Below the pieces are notes generated by a model that was given only the letters and a program-made list of their open reading frames with translations, had not been told where the DNA came from and ran no database searches. 57,337 bases of DNA, taken from the NCBI GenBank assembly GCA_905181715.1, contig CAJIYT010000015.1:1-57337 (forward strand). The letters are read 5' to 3'. The stretch comes from an uncultured Candidatus Poseidoniales archaeon (GTDB taxonomy: Archaea > Thermoplasmatota > Poseidoniia > Poseidoniales > Poseidoniaceae). Both the position numbers and the translations under genes were made by a program. Positions 28,721 through 37,301 of this stretch are shown piece after piece (within the stretch, counting starts at the first letter, position 1; every line of letters begins with the position of its first letter).

Positions 28721-29980
28721 TCAGGCAAAAATAATTTTTATTCCTGCTTTAACAGCCAGTTTTCTAAACTTAGGAACTTTTCTCAACAACGCCATTCCCA
28801 ATATTACCGGATGTTCAATGTCACCTTCACTATTGATTAATTCTAAAACATCTTTGCGGTTAAACATCTCAAAGTGAGAATCCAATTGCTCATCAGAGGG
28901 TGAGGTTACCAATAAATCTCTCAATGCACGAGCTTTTGCTTGATCCTTCTTTAGTTCCTTATATGGTTTACATATCGAATTCAATGATTTCTCAGATAAT
29001 TTATCAGCATTGATAGCTTTTGTTAGTTTTTCGATAATCGCAGCTACCTGATTGAATCCTGGGCCAATGCCACCACCTGTCGTTGGTTTAGCCATTCCAG
29101 CAGCATCACCGATCAATAAAATGCGATTTTTGCATGGTTTCTTGATTACTCCGCAAGGTATTGGTCCGCAATATCTTGCAATTTCCTTGCAGTTGGAAAA
29201 CCTTTCACGCCATAGTGGATGGTCAAGGAGGGTGTCGTAAAGTTCTTCGACACTACGTCCGTTTAGATCCTCTGGTTTGGCCCATACCCCTATTCGATGT
29301 GTGCCTAGTCCTGATGGAATAACCCAGGCGAAAAGACCGGCTGCGACAGCATCTCCAGAATACATCTGCAACCAATTATCCTCGCTCTCATACCCTACTA
29401 CCTCGCTTTGAAATCCGACCATCATCTCGGTTGGTCTACCCATTTTGAATGTACGGCGTACCCATGAATGAGCACCATCTGCACCAATGAGTAATTTGCA
29501 TTTGACTTCGACCTTTTTGCCTTCTCGCATCAGAATGACATTATGGCCCTCGGGATTAGTCTCAACTTCCAAAGGATGACAAAGCAGCCAAAGGTGAGCT
29601 CCTGCCTCTTGTGCTTGACGTGTGACCCCTTGATCGAAACGCTTGCGGCACACAACGTGAGTTCTGACTCTTCCCTCTGTCCCAACTTGTACCATCGTTC
29701 CAGACGGGGAGTGAATTTTTGCTCCATCTATATTCTGTAAAATACTTTCAGTCAGGCCAACAATTTCCATAGAGGAGGGATTTACCAAACCAGCGCATTG
29801 GAATGGCCTCCCTATTTCAGAATGTTCTTCTACCAATAGCACAGAAATATCACGCAATGCCAGTTCTGTGGCGATTCTGCTTCCGACTGGGCCCGCGCCA
29901 ACAATCAGGACTTGATATTGGTCCACAGGGGGGCGTCTAGCTGAGCAGATGTCAAGTTTTTGGATATTAGCGCTTAGCAA
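28721..29980 (-). CDS. Geranylgeranyl reductase family (archaeal lipid saturation)
   Basis: The 419-residue FAD enzyme has the dinucleotide-binding motif VLIVGAGPVGSRIATELALRD with a following VEEHSEIGRPFQCAGLVN, the family signature for digeranylgeranylglycerophospholipid reductase. The second FAD motif is LLIGDAAGMAKPTTGGGIGPGF. It is expected to hydrogenate the isoprenoid chains of archaeal ether lipids at the inner membrane face. The annotated ATG start (29980) overlaps the end of the topoisomerase gene by 14 bases; an in-frame GTG at 29926, nearer the Rossmann motif, is an alternative. Related FAD reductases act on chlorophyll or menaquinone side chains, so substrate is inferred from archaeal context. 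Confidence 0.87.
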   Translation of the reverse strand: MLSANIQKLDICSARRPPVDQYQVLIVGAGPVGSRIATELALRDISVLLVEEHSEIGRPFQCAGLVNPSSMEIVGLTESILQNIDGAKIHSPSGTMVQVGTEGRVRTHVVCRKRFDQGVTRQAQEAGAHLWLLCHPLEVETNPEGHNVILMREGKKVEVKCKLLIGADGAHSWVRRTFKMGRPTEMMVGFQSEVVGYESEDNWLQMYSGDAVAAGLFAWVIPSGLGTHRIGVWAKPEDLNGRSVEELYDTLLDHPLWRERFSNCKEIARYCGPIPCGVIKKPCKNRILLIGDAAGMAKPTTGGGIGPGFNQVAAIIEKLTKAINADKLSEKSLNSICKPYKELKKDQAKARALRDLLVTSPSDEQLDSHFEMFNRKDVLELINSEGDIEHPVILGMALLRKVPKFRKLAVKAGIKIIFA

Positions 29981-32717
29981 AGCGATATCCGACCTGAAAG
30001 TTTGCCTTCAGATATAGAATAGCAGAGAATGGTTTACCTGTCTTTTTTGAGAGTAAATCTTCAAATGGTCCGACCTTGCCCTTTTCGATTATTTCTTTTG
30101 CTTCTTCTCGAGAAATCACTCGACTTGAAATCTCTCGTGCAATGTTAATGGTACAGCCCTTGTCATTCTCTGTAGCCCGGTAGTGAGTCTCGGTTTCAAT
30201 AACTGCTACCCCTGTCTTTTTACAGAGACCAACATCTCCTTCGACGACTTCAAACTTCTTGGCATTTGGATCTGCTTCACGCGGAGGGAACTCGAATTTT
30301 ATTCTACCATTTTGCAGCACTAGATAGGCGGGGAACTCTTTTCCTCTCTTTGAGATAAAATCCATAATCAGTGGTGATTTATTGGTAGTTAGAATCGAAT
30401 GAGCCTCCTCTTTTGAGATCGGGCGCTTACACATTTCTCGCTTTATTCCTCGGAATGTACATTCCTCCTCATCACATGAGTAAATCTCAGTACTTATTCT
30501 CACAGTACCGCTCTTGCACACAGGACATTTAGCAACCTCTTCGTCGCTACTGCTTGATTTTGCCGCGGCGCTTCCTTCAACCACGACTTTGCCGCCCTTC
30601 ATCTCTACATTGCGGGTATATTGTTCACCGCTTTGATTGAAGAAACCATGTAAATCGCTAATCGAACCATTTTGTAGGAGTCGCGTAGCAGTGGTTCGAT
30701 CGAACCAACGTCCTGATGCATCTTTCCACATTATCAGTGCACAACCTTTGTCGGCTCCAGAATTTGCTGAGCAACGATAACTCATCGCAGTTTCCTCAAT
30801 TTCGAGACCACAAAGCGGGCAATCACCAATTGATGGCACTTTATCGTAGAGTGTTGAACGATCGTGATCACGTATTTTGTCAATCATCTCACCGACCATC
30901 TCCTTGATTTGATTCATGTATTCTCCACGACTTGATTGGCCTTTTTGTACCATTCCAAGTATAGACTCCATCTCTCCCGTCAATTCAGGGGATGTGATCC
31001 AGACCACTGGTATTTGTCGTAGAACATCAATGATTCTAATGCCGAGAGCACTAGCACGTAATGCACCATTCCGAGAGCGGTAGATATAACCGCGTGAAAT
31101 CAATTTCTCAATGGTTTCAGCACGTGTGGCTGGAGTGCCCAAGCCTTTGCCTTTGAGCGCCTCAGCGAGTTCTTCATCGTCAATACGACGACCTGCATGC
31201 TCCATCAAATTGAGTAACTTTGCTTCTTTCAAACGGTTTAGAGGTTTAGTCATCTCTTCGGTGAACTCACTACTAACCATATCCGCAACGCAACTCGAGT
31301 TAGGCAATTCATTCCATCCTTCAGGGACATTGTCTTTCTTTGGTCGCACTGCACGCCAACCTGGGGTTACGATTTTTCTAACCTCTCTGCTGAATTCCTC
31401 GCCATCTTTTGTTGCGACTCTTTTCTGCACTTCCCATTCTGCATGGGGATGGAAGGCAGATAGGAATTGTCGAGAGACTAGGTCATAGAGCCGTGAATGT
31501 TCACTTCCCAAATCTGGGTCGGGAATTTTCCCGGTGGGTATTATTGCAAAGTGATCACTGACTTTAGAATCGTCAAAGATACGCTCCGTATTGACTAGCC
31601 CTATCGAATTGAGATTGTTTGAGTGTTCCGAATAAGATTTCTGTGCACCGAGTTTCTTAATCGTCACGTCTACCGAATCCCTCATGTCTGTGGTAAGATG
31701 TCTTGAATCAGTTCTAGGGTAAGTTGTGAGTTTGTAAGTGTCGTATAGATCCTGAGCCAATGAAAGGGTCTTCTTGGCCGACCATGACCAGATTCCATTT
31801 GCCTCACGTTGTAAAGCAGTCAAGTCAAAGGGAAGCGGAGCCTTTTCCAAACTCTTACGCTTTTTCTCTTCAACCTGAACTTCACTACTAGAATCGATAA
31901 CCTTCTCTAACATTTCTTTTTCAGAAAGTTCCATTATACGATGTGCTTTTAATTCTGGGTTATCAATATCTTCCTTGTGATTCTTTCTTTCCCAGCGAGC
32001 AGACCAATTAGCATCACCTGCTGCTAATTCAATTTTTAATTCCCAGAACGGGTCTGGACAATGAGAAAGTATTTCGATTTCATGATCAGCGATTATTGCA
32101 AGAGTTGCAGTTTGAACACGTCCGAGGGATATCGAGCCGCTTTCTCTTTTTGTACGAGGAAGAGACGTGGTTGCAATTCTTGAACCATTCATGCCGATTA
32201 TCCAATCTGCTTCAGCCCGACTGACTGCAGCATCGCGCAAATCATCGAATTCTGCTGAGGACTTGCGATCATCCCAAGCACTTTGAATTGCACCTGATGT
32301 CAAAGATTGTAACCACATGCGAGATGAGGTGCATTTTATTTTAGCCCACTCAGTAATCCTACGAAAAATCAATTCTCCTTCACGTGCAGCATCGCATGCA
32401 TTTATGACTTCAGTTGTAGTTTTAGCAGTAATCAATTTTTTAATTGCACTGAGTTGCTTCTGATTTTTACCTCTGACTTTTATTGGTTTCAACTCGAACT
32501 TCTCCGGGATGAAGGGTAGCTTGTCTATCGAAGAACGCCAGTTTTTCAGGGCTTCATCGTATTCTTCGGGTGTTTTTAATTCGAGTAAATGCCCAACTGC
32601 CCATGTGACAATTAAGTCATCACCTTGCCAATGGGTTTCGTGTTGGGTAGATGCCCCAAGAACCTTGGCGATATCGGCAGCAACACTCGGCTTCTCAGCG
32701 ACAACAACCTTTGCCAT
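29967..32717 (-). CDS. Type IA DNA topoisomerase (topoisomerase III-like)
   Basis: The 916-residue enzyme relaxes or decatenates DNA through a covalent 5'-phosphotyrosine. The Toprim domain starts KVVVAEKPSVAADIAKVLG and has INACDAAREGELIFRR (Asp109, Glu113), where the usual second Asp of DxD is Ala, as in the ACDAxREGE branch of bacterial TopB. The active-site Tyr333 is in TTYPRTDSRHL. Type IA fold motifs include SLGRVQTATL and GKGLGTPATRAETIEKL. The C-terminus has zinc-binding cysteine clusters (CPLCG...C; CPVCKSG...C) and two TopIII-type C-terminal repeats (PLIMDFISKRGKEFPAYL; FEDLLSKKTGKPFSAIL). It heads the leftward series down to the lipoprotein. Confidence 0.92.
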   Translation of the reverse strand: MAKVVVAEKPSVAADIAKVLGASTQHETHWQGDDLIVTWAVGHLLELKTPEEYDEALKNWRSSIDKLPFIPEKFELKPIKVRGKNQKQLSAIKKLITAKTTTEVINACDAAREGELIFRRITEWAKIKCTSSRMWLQSLTSGAIQSAWDDRKSSAEFDDLRDAAVSRAEADWIIGMNGSRIATTSLPRTKRESGSISLGRVQTATLAIIADHEIEILSHCPDPFWELKIELAAGDANWSARWERKNHKEDIDNPELKAHRIMELSEKEMLEKVIDSSSEVQVEEKKRKSLEKAPLPFDLTALQREANGIWSWSAKKTLSLAQDLYDTYKLTTYPRTDSRHLTTDMRDSVDVTIKKLGAQKSYSEHSNNLNSIGLVNTERIFDDSKVSDHFAIIPTGKIPDPDLGSEHSRLYDLVSRQFLSAFHPHAEWEVQKRVATKDGEEFSREVRKIVTPGWRAVRPKKDNVPEGWNELPNSSCVADMVSSEFTEEMTKPLNRLKEAKLLNLMEHAGRRIDDEELAEALKGKGLGTPATRAETIEKLISRGYIYRSRNGALRASALGIRIIDVLRQIPVVWITSPELTGEMESILGMVQKGQSSRGEYMNQIKEMVGEMIDKIRDHDRSTLYDKVPSIGDCPLCGLEIEETAMSYRCSANSGADKGCALIMWKDASGRWFDRTTATRLLQNGSISDLHGFFNQSGEQYTRNVEMKGGKVVVEGSAAAKSSSSDEEVAKCPVCKSGTVRISTEIYSCDEEECTFRGIKREMCKRPISKEEAHSILTTNKSPLIMDFISKRGKEFPAYLVLQNGRIKFEFPPREADPNAKKFEVVEGDVGLCKKTGVAVIETETHYRATENDKGCTINIAREISSRVISREEAKEIIEKGKVGPFEDLLSKKTGKPFSAILYLKANFQVGYRFAKR

Positions 32718-32770
32718 GTCTTCGGCGGGTCTCGGCCAAGAACTTGAACGCTTTCATGCGTCGCTCTCAA

Positions 32771-32789
32771 ACAGGTACATAGTACCTGT
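32771..32789. repeat. Perfect 8-base inverted repeat upstream of the topoisomerase gene
   Basis: ACAGGTAC, spacer ATA, GTACCTGT. It lies 12 bases after the stop of the leftward gene ending at 32802 and about 54 bases before the topoisomerase ATG at 32717. Either a transcript-end hairpin of the upstream gene or an operator-like site for the topoisomerase promoter. It has the longest unbroken arms among the post-stop repeats here. Confidence 0.5.
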
Positions 32790-32801
32790 GAAAAATCAGA
32801 C

Positions 32802-33194
32802 TCAAATCCATTTGGATAATTTCACTCTGCGAGCGGCTTCATCCCACTCTTCATCCGCACCAGGTCCTGCACAACCTTCACAACCGGGGTAGCCTGCTTG
32901 CAATAGTTCTACACAATTAGCCATGAAGTCATTCCAGATATGGTTACCAGGTACCCAGCAGGTTTCCAAACTTGGTTCGCGTCCACCCAACTGGAATAAC
33001 CCCTTCACACCGTGCAGGCCATCGGTAATGCTCGGTAAGGAGAGTCTTTCAGGAATATTATCAGCAATTGATTGAACTAATCCGATTGCACTAAAACGGT
33101 CATAAGCAGGAACTGCAAGTACACTTTTTTCAGTTCGCAGGAATCTTCTCGCAGCCTCTCTCAATGACGGCCACCGCAAATCATCCATGTCCAT
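32802..33194 (-). CDS. Small soluble protein of unknown function
   Basis: The product is about 130 residues from ATG 33194; GTG 33233 would add 13. No family recognised. It has a basic helix near the start (WPSLREAARRFLRTEKSVLAVPAYDRF), a middle region with LPSITDGLHGVKGLFQLGG, and a C-terminal cysteine group (CVELLQAGYPGCEGCAGPG) with a possible metal-binding CxxC. The coding frame looks real because it has sensible amino-acid composition, whereas the overlapping rightward frame is a shadow. It is divergent from pyrD and upstream of the topoisomerase gene. The true start and biological role are uncertain. Confidence 0.5.
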   Translation of the reverse strand: MDMDDLRWPSLREAARRFLRTEKSVLAVPAYDRFSAIGLVQSIADNIPERLSLPSITDGLHGVKGLFQLGGREPSLETCWVPGNHIWNDFMANCVELLQAGYPGCEGCAGPGADEEWDEAARRVKLSKWI

Positions 33195-33248
33195 ACCCGG
33201 CGATATGGGGGCAAGCCTTGAAGGATGTGGCACGGCTCCGATTAAGTA

Positions 33249-34328
33249 ATGGGTCTTGGGTTCCGTCTTTTCGTCCGACCTTTACTGGCTGTGATGGATA
33301 GTGAAAAGGCTCACGCACGCTCACTTTTTATGCTGCGAATACAGTCCTCATCATTCATTGGCAGGTTCTTTCTACGAGCACTTTATTCCCCACATGAATT
33401 ACCACAGAGATGTTTAGATCTAGATTTTTCCAACCCGTTAGGGCTTGCTGCAGGTATGGATAAAAAAGGTGAAGCACTAAAGGGATGGGAGTCTATGGGT
33501 TTTGGCTTTATTGAGATGGGTGGGATTACGATGCTAGAACAACAGGGTAATCCAAAGCCTCGGATGTTTCGCTCTTCCCCTCATCAAGGATTGATCAATC
33601 GCATGGGTTTCAACAACCCTGGGAGTGAGAAAACCCAGAAAAGACTGTTAAAGTCTCTGAATAGAGGTGGGCTTCCAAAAGTTCCACTTCTGATAAATAT
33701 CGGTAAATCTAAGGACACACCACTGGAAAAGGCCTCCGCTGATTACGCCACAACTGTAGCTTGCCTCAATGGCTTTGCTGATGCTTTTGTTATTAACGTC
33801 AGCAGCCCGAACACCCCTGGATTAAGAAAATTGCAAAGCGGTGATGAATTAAAGAAAATCATCGAGGCTTGCCAACTCAAAAATGAGCGTCAAATACCAC
33901 TTCTAGTCAAGGTTTCCCCTGATCTTAGCGATGATGATCTAGCAACAGTAGTACAAGTGGCGCAAGAATCGGGTTGTGCCGGAATAGTAGCCACCAATAC
34001 TACGACAAGTCGTCCAGATGAGGGAAAAATCATGTCACAAGAAGGTGGTTTGTCCGGTAAGCCATTGAATGACTTATCGACACAAATGATTCGTAAAATT
34101 GCTGACCTAACAGATGGTAATTGGCCAATAATCGGTGTCGGGGGGATTTGTGACGCTGAGGATGCTTGGCAGAAAATAATCAATGGGGCTAGTCTGATTC
34201 AAATCTATAGTACTTTGGTGTTCAATGGCCCCTCTTCGATAAAAGATATTGTCAATGGACTAAAGAAGCGACTTAAAGATGAAGGCCTTTCTTCACTGAA
34301 TGAAGCGGTAGGATTAGCCCGGATGTGA
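33249..34328 (+). CDS. pyrD: Dihydroorotate dehydrogenase, class 2 (quinone-dependent)
   Basis: The 359-residue protein catalyses dihydroorotate to orotate in pyrimidine synthesis. The N-terminal extension FRLFVRPLLAVMDSEKAHARSLFML is the membrane-associated quinone-tunnel helix pair typical of class 2. FMN-barrel motifs are NPLGLAAGMDKKGEA, GFGFIEMGGIT and NRMGFNNPG. The catalytic base is Ser in FVINVSSPNTPGLR, where class 1 enzymes have Cys. IIGVGGICDAEDAW and the phosphate-binding end follow. Class 2 enzymes pass electrons to membrane quinone, which agrees with the menaquinone-type gene nearby. The downstream ccmE starts four bases after its stop. Confidence 0.93.
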   Translation: MGLGFRLFVRPLLAVMDSEKAHARSLFMLRIQSSSFIGRFFLRALYSPHELPQRCLDLDFSNPLGLAAGMDKKGEALKGWESMGFGFIEMGGITMLEQQGNPKPRMFRSSPHQGLINRMGFNNPGSEKTQKRLLKSLNRGGLPKVPLLINIGKSKDTPLEKASADYATTVACLNGFADAFVINVSSPNTPGLRKLQSGDELKKIIEACQLKNERQIPLLVKVSPDLSDDDLATVVQVAQESGCAGIVATNTTTSRPDEGKIMSQEGGLSGKPLNDLSTQMIRKIADLTDGNWPIIGVGGICDAEDAWQKIINGASLIQIYSTLVFNGPSSIKDIVNGLKKRLKDEGLSSLNEAVGLARM

Positions 34329-34332
34329 TTTG

Positions 34333-34719
34333 ATGTTAACTAGGAGATTGCGTCTGATGATCATCGGTGGGGTGATGACTATGCTTTTGGCAGCAACTTT
34401 CCTTCTAGAAACCCCAGATCCAACTTTATCTGTCGACGAGTTGATGGATGACCCTGAACAGCGCTCTGGTGATAAGATCGCCATCAGAGGTCAAGTGACC
34501 AATGGAAGTATCGACAACTCAACTCTAACTTTCATGATTCATGGTGAGAATCGAGAGTTGTTGATAGATTTCTCCGGAGCTGCTGTTTCTAATGGACTGG
34601 ATGATAACCGTACAGTCTACGCAGAGGGCGAACTTATCGAAAAAGATGGCAAGTGGATTTTCCACGCTGAAATCATCAAGACCAGTTGTCCTTCAAAGTA
34701 TGAAGAAGCAAAGAGTTGA
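34333..34719 (+). CDS. ccmE: Cytochrome c maturation heme chaperone CcmE, cysteine type
   Basis: The 128-residue protein has an N-terminal membrane anchor (RLMIIGGVMTMLLAATFLL) and an OB-fold domain with the CcmE pattern: LSVDELMDDPEQRSGDKIAIRGQV near the start, then NRTVYAEGELIEKDGKWIFHAEIIKTSCPSKYE. CcmE normally binds heme through His in HxxxY; here the motif is C119-PSK-Y123, matching the CxxxY variant known from sulfate reducers and some archaea. It holds heme on the outer face before transfer to apocytochrome c. The start is ATG 34333 (TTG 34330 would add one residue). Four bases after pyrD, and followed within a few bases by the SRP RNA. No other ccm gene is in the window. Confidence 0.78.
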   Translation: MLTRRLRLMIIGGVMTMLLAATFLLETPDPTLSVDELMDDPEQRSGDKIAIRGQVTNGSIDNSTLTFMIHGENRELLIDFSGAAVSNGLDDNRTVYAEGELIEKDGKWIFHAEIIKTSCPSKYEEAKS

Positions 34720-34724
34720 AAGCA

Positions 34725-35046
34725 GACCGTCCAAACCGCACAACGGGATAGGAGGGGAGTTTGCGTGCCCTTTTCCGCAAATCGCAGATGGCGGTCCGAA
34801 TGCCTCGGGGCGGCTTTGCCGGCTCGTGGATTTCTACAGGCGGACGTCGATGTCTCGCCCCCACGTGACCCGGGTGTCGCGAACCGTAGCCGGAAGGCAA
34901 CGGGGACAGAATAACCGGGGGATCAGGTCAGGCCGGGAACGGAGCAGCCCTACCTGGGGCCATGGGTGCCGTGGGGATTCGGGGCGGAGGAAGTCTGTGG
35001 ATTTGGTCCACGAGTACGAGAGTCCACCCGAGGAGTTCCCACCTTT
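34725..35046 (+). ncRNA. Signal recognition particle RNA (7S/SRP RNA)
   Basis: This GC-rich block sits in an otherwise AT-richer region. Helix 8 is plain: AGGT (34925-34928), loop side TCAGG, CCG, GGAA tetraloop (34936-34939), CGG, AGCAG (34943-34947), ACCT (34952-34955). That is the universal SRP54-binding element. The long helix 5 arms also pair: CCCCACG 34859-34865 with CGTGGGG 34970-34976; CTACAGGC 34834-34841 with GTCTGTGG 34993-35000; CTCGTGGA 34823-34830 with TCCACGAG 35007-35014; CCTCGGG 34803-34809 with CCCGAGG 35027-35033. The 5' part holds hairpin TTTGCG/CGCAAA (34760-34781), likely an Alu-domain helix. Ends are approximate; a T-rich stretch follows 35043. Confidence 0.88.
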
Positions 35047-35070
35047 TATCTCTTCAAACTTGTATTTTGA

Positions 35071-35078
35071 TTTATACT
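35071..35078 (+). promoter_or_regulatory. TATA-like element before the membrane hydrolase gene
   Basis: TTTATACT in an AT-rich stretch between the SRP RNA and the hydrolase gene, about 85-92 bases upstream of ATG 35163. Archaeal transcription normally starts about 25 bases past the TATA box, which would leave a leader of about 60 bases. The T-rich run just before it (from 35043) may end SRP RNA transcription. Weak evidence. Confidence 0.3.
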
Positions 35079-35162
35079 GTATAATTATTTGGTGTTGTCA
35101 ACCACACTGTCAAACTTAAGAAATACATTACTTCGGCCAGATTACTAATCAGGGTGGAATCT

Positions 35163-36800
35163 ATGAACTGGAGAAAAATGCTAACCACTACTTGGTTTGC
35201 TGCAATCTGTGGTTTTTTGGTTAGTGGGTTATTTCTTGCAATTGCAAAAGTGTTTGGAATAAGTATTGAAAGTTCACTATGGAATCTGATGATATTAATG
35301 GCTATTACAGGTCTATTATTACGCCTGATAGTTGGTTGGTTAGCAATAATAGCATTTATCGCGCTTTCCTTTACTATTATTCTTTCACTTAGAATCAGAG
35401 GTCATCGTTTTGCATCACGCCATCAATGGATTACTTCATTCATAATCGGCGGTACTATCTCATTGGTAATTGCATATTTCTATTTCGATATGACCGTCTT
35501 TCGAGGTGCCGTGATGACCGTTCCATTCGTATTGGGAATGATTCTATTATCTGCGATGATATCTCATTCAATAGTACACGAAAAAATATCCAAAATGGAT
35601 TCTAGTCTAATCACAAAATCTGATTCGTCAATTATAATTAGCCTGTTTTCAGTTTTGTTATTGTCTCTGATTCTAATCCTTCCTAATCTTTCTGCTGTTG
35701 CTGGATTAAAACCGGAACCACCTCTAAGACCAACTACAGGTTATGCTAGTGGGATAATGCCCTATGAAGTGGAATCATTTTCACTCGAAGTATCATATTC
35801 TACCGAAATTAGCGATTGGTGGTTTGAGGATGAAACCACTAGGAATTGGAAAGTGCATATGTATCTCCCAGTTGATTATGATTCAGAGAAAATCGGTCTC
35901 GCAATTTACCTACATGGCTTTAGCGGCACTGATATAGAAAACTATCATGATACAATGATTTCTCTTGCGGGACAAGGTTTAGTGGCAATATTCCCCGAAT
36001 ATGCCTCTGAAGTCGATTATTCATCGGTAGATCAGAGTTTTGAACTGGTCAAATACCTTGGTGGTTCTAATAATCCAGCACATTTACCGCGTTATACCAT
36101 GGCCTTAGAAGGTATAGATTTGGGTTTGCAATATATCGAAGCGAATGAAGATACTAAATCGATTCTAGGTAATTCGAGCATAGATCGTTCACACCTGTGG
36201 GTTGGCGGTCATAGTATGGGTAGTGGAACCTCATTCTATGTGGTTAGTGAAGCATTGAAAAGAGGATGGGGTAATGAATCTCTAGTGATGAATCTCGAAG
36301 CCCCATGGATTCATGCAGAGGATAGTGAATTGCGAGGAAACATGTCACTATTGCCTGATCACAGCCTGATAAACATCATTGAATATGAGGCTGATACCAC
36401 TGTTGCAGAATGTATTGGACGTTGGCATCATGATAGATTGATCAGCCGAGATGATTCTAATCCACTACCGGATGGCCAAGTTAGATTTATTCTTGTTCAA
36501 AATGATTATTATGGATTCCCTCCTCTGGTTGCAAGCCATTTTCAGCAGATTTCCTTCATCCGAGATTCTCTTGCCAATATCGCTTATTATCCCCGAATCG
36601 AGGCCCAATCTGATTATATTTCTTCAATGGCTAGAGCAGATTTAGAAGGAGCAGAAAATGCACGTATTGCATTCATGGAAAGTAATGGTGAAGCGGTGGT
36701 GACGGGAACTTGGTCTGATGGAACGCCAGTCAAGGAATTACTATTTATTTCCCAGCCACTAAACGATGATGACATCGAATGGGATGAGTGCCCATCCTAA
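35163..36800 (+). CDS. Membrane-anchored alpha/beta hydrolase
   Basis: The 545-residue protein has an N-terminal block of about five TM helices (to about residue 180), then an extracytoplasmic alpha/beta-hydrolase domain. Visible hydrolase marks are the oxyanion turn LAIYLHGFSGTD and the nucleophile elbow WVGGHSMGSGTSF (Ser near residue 349), with acidic and His candidates further on. The domain sequence begins VHMYLPVDYDSEKIGLAIY. Probably an esterase or peptidase-like hydrolase acting on the outer face; substrate unknown. ATG 35163 is preferred over GTG 35154. It converges on the archease gene with no gap between stop codons. Confidence 0.75.
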   Translation: MNWRKMLTTTWFAAICGFLVSGLFLAIAKVFGISIESSLWNLMILMAITGLLLRLIVGWLAIIAFIALSFTIILSLRIRGHRFASRHQWITSFIIGGTISLVIAYFYFDMTVFRGAVMTVPFVLGMILLSAMISHSIVHEKISKMDSSLITKSDSSIIISLFSVLLLSLILILPNLSAVAGLKPEPPLRPTTGYASGIMPYEVESFSLEVSYSTEISDWWFEDETTRNWKVHMYLPVDYDSEKIGLAIYLHGFSGTDIENYHDTMISLAGQGLVAIFPEYASEVDYSSVDQSFELVKYLGGSNNPAHLPRYTMALEGIDLGLQYIEANEDTKSILGNSSIDRSHLWVGGHSMGSGTSFYVVSEALKRGWGNESLVMNLEAPWIHAEDSELRGNMSLLPDHSLINIIEYEADTTVAECIGRWHHDRLISRDDSNPLPDGQVRFILVQNDYYGFPPLVASHFQQISFIRDSLANIAYYPRIEAQSDYISSMARADLEGAENARIAFMESNGEAVVTGTWSDGTPVKELLFISQPLNDDDIEWDECPS

Positions 36801-37301
36801 TCAAATATCGAAAAGAATGTCAGCGTGCCACCCAGGGCCTTCAAAAGTTGGAATATCGAGATCATCACTAGTAATCAACTCTCCAGTTTGAACTTCTTTA
36901 AACTGCAAGCCATGGCTAGTTACTGCTTTTATTTCGATTCCTCTCTCGACCATTTCTAAAGGTACGTAACTCACTTGCGCTCGAAATAATACATTGCTTT
37001 CATCGACTGTAAGCATTGGTTGTAAATCTATGAGAAATTTACCTTCGACTTCAGCCATAAAGAGCACTTCATCAAGCCATTTTAGGAGCAGTAACTCAAG
37101 TTGGTCACAATTATCTAATTGCACCGACCATTCCGCAGTAGCTCGAATCAAGCCTGTGATTTGCCGACTGCCCTTTTCGCTTAAGGTGATATTTTGCATC
37201 CCGAGAGTAACCTCTCGGAAAAGGTTGGCCTTGTTATTAGAAAAGGCTCTTATCCCTATATCTGCAGTTGCAGATAATTGCCAATGACTCACAAATATCA
37301 C
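36801..37301 (-). CDS. Archease (RtcB RNA-ligase activator)
   Basis: The 166-residue protein matches archease by the N-terminal TADIGIRAF (Asp14 region), the central LLLKWLDEVLFMAEVEGKF, IKAVTSHGLQF and the terminal HADILFDI. Archease uses conserved acidic residues to help RtcB guanylylate and turn over in tRNA and RNA ligation. RtcB is not in the window, but tRNA-splicing endonuclease is 2 kb away. I chose GTG 37301 because it overlaps the stop of the upstream kinase gene (GTGA), indicating translational coupling; a TTG at 37325 is the only longer alternative. It is adjacent to the hydrolase stop at 36800. Confidence 0.87.
   Translation of the reverse strand: MIFVSHWQLSATADIGIRAFSNNKANLFREVTLGMQNITLSEKGSRQITGLIRATAEWSVQLDNCDQLELLLLKWLDEVLFMAEVEGKFLIDLQPMLTVDESNVLFRAQVSYVPLEMVERGIEIKAVTSHGLQFKEVQTGELITSDDLDIPTFEGPGWHADILFDI

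Noticed and set aside
34986..35000. GAGGAAGTC stretch resembling RNase P RNA conserved region I
   Set aside because: The partner conserved regions of RNase P are not found, while the same bases pair in the SRP RNA helix 5 and the SRP helix 8 is unmistakable.
34592..35119. Rightward frame of 175 codons across the GC-rich region
   Set aside because: It overlaps ccmE and the SRP RNA; its Arg/Pro/Gly-rich product follows from the GC-rich RNA gene, not from coding selection.
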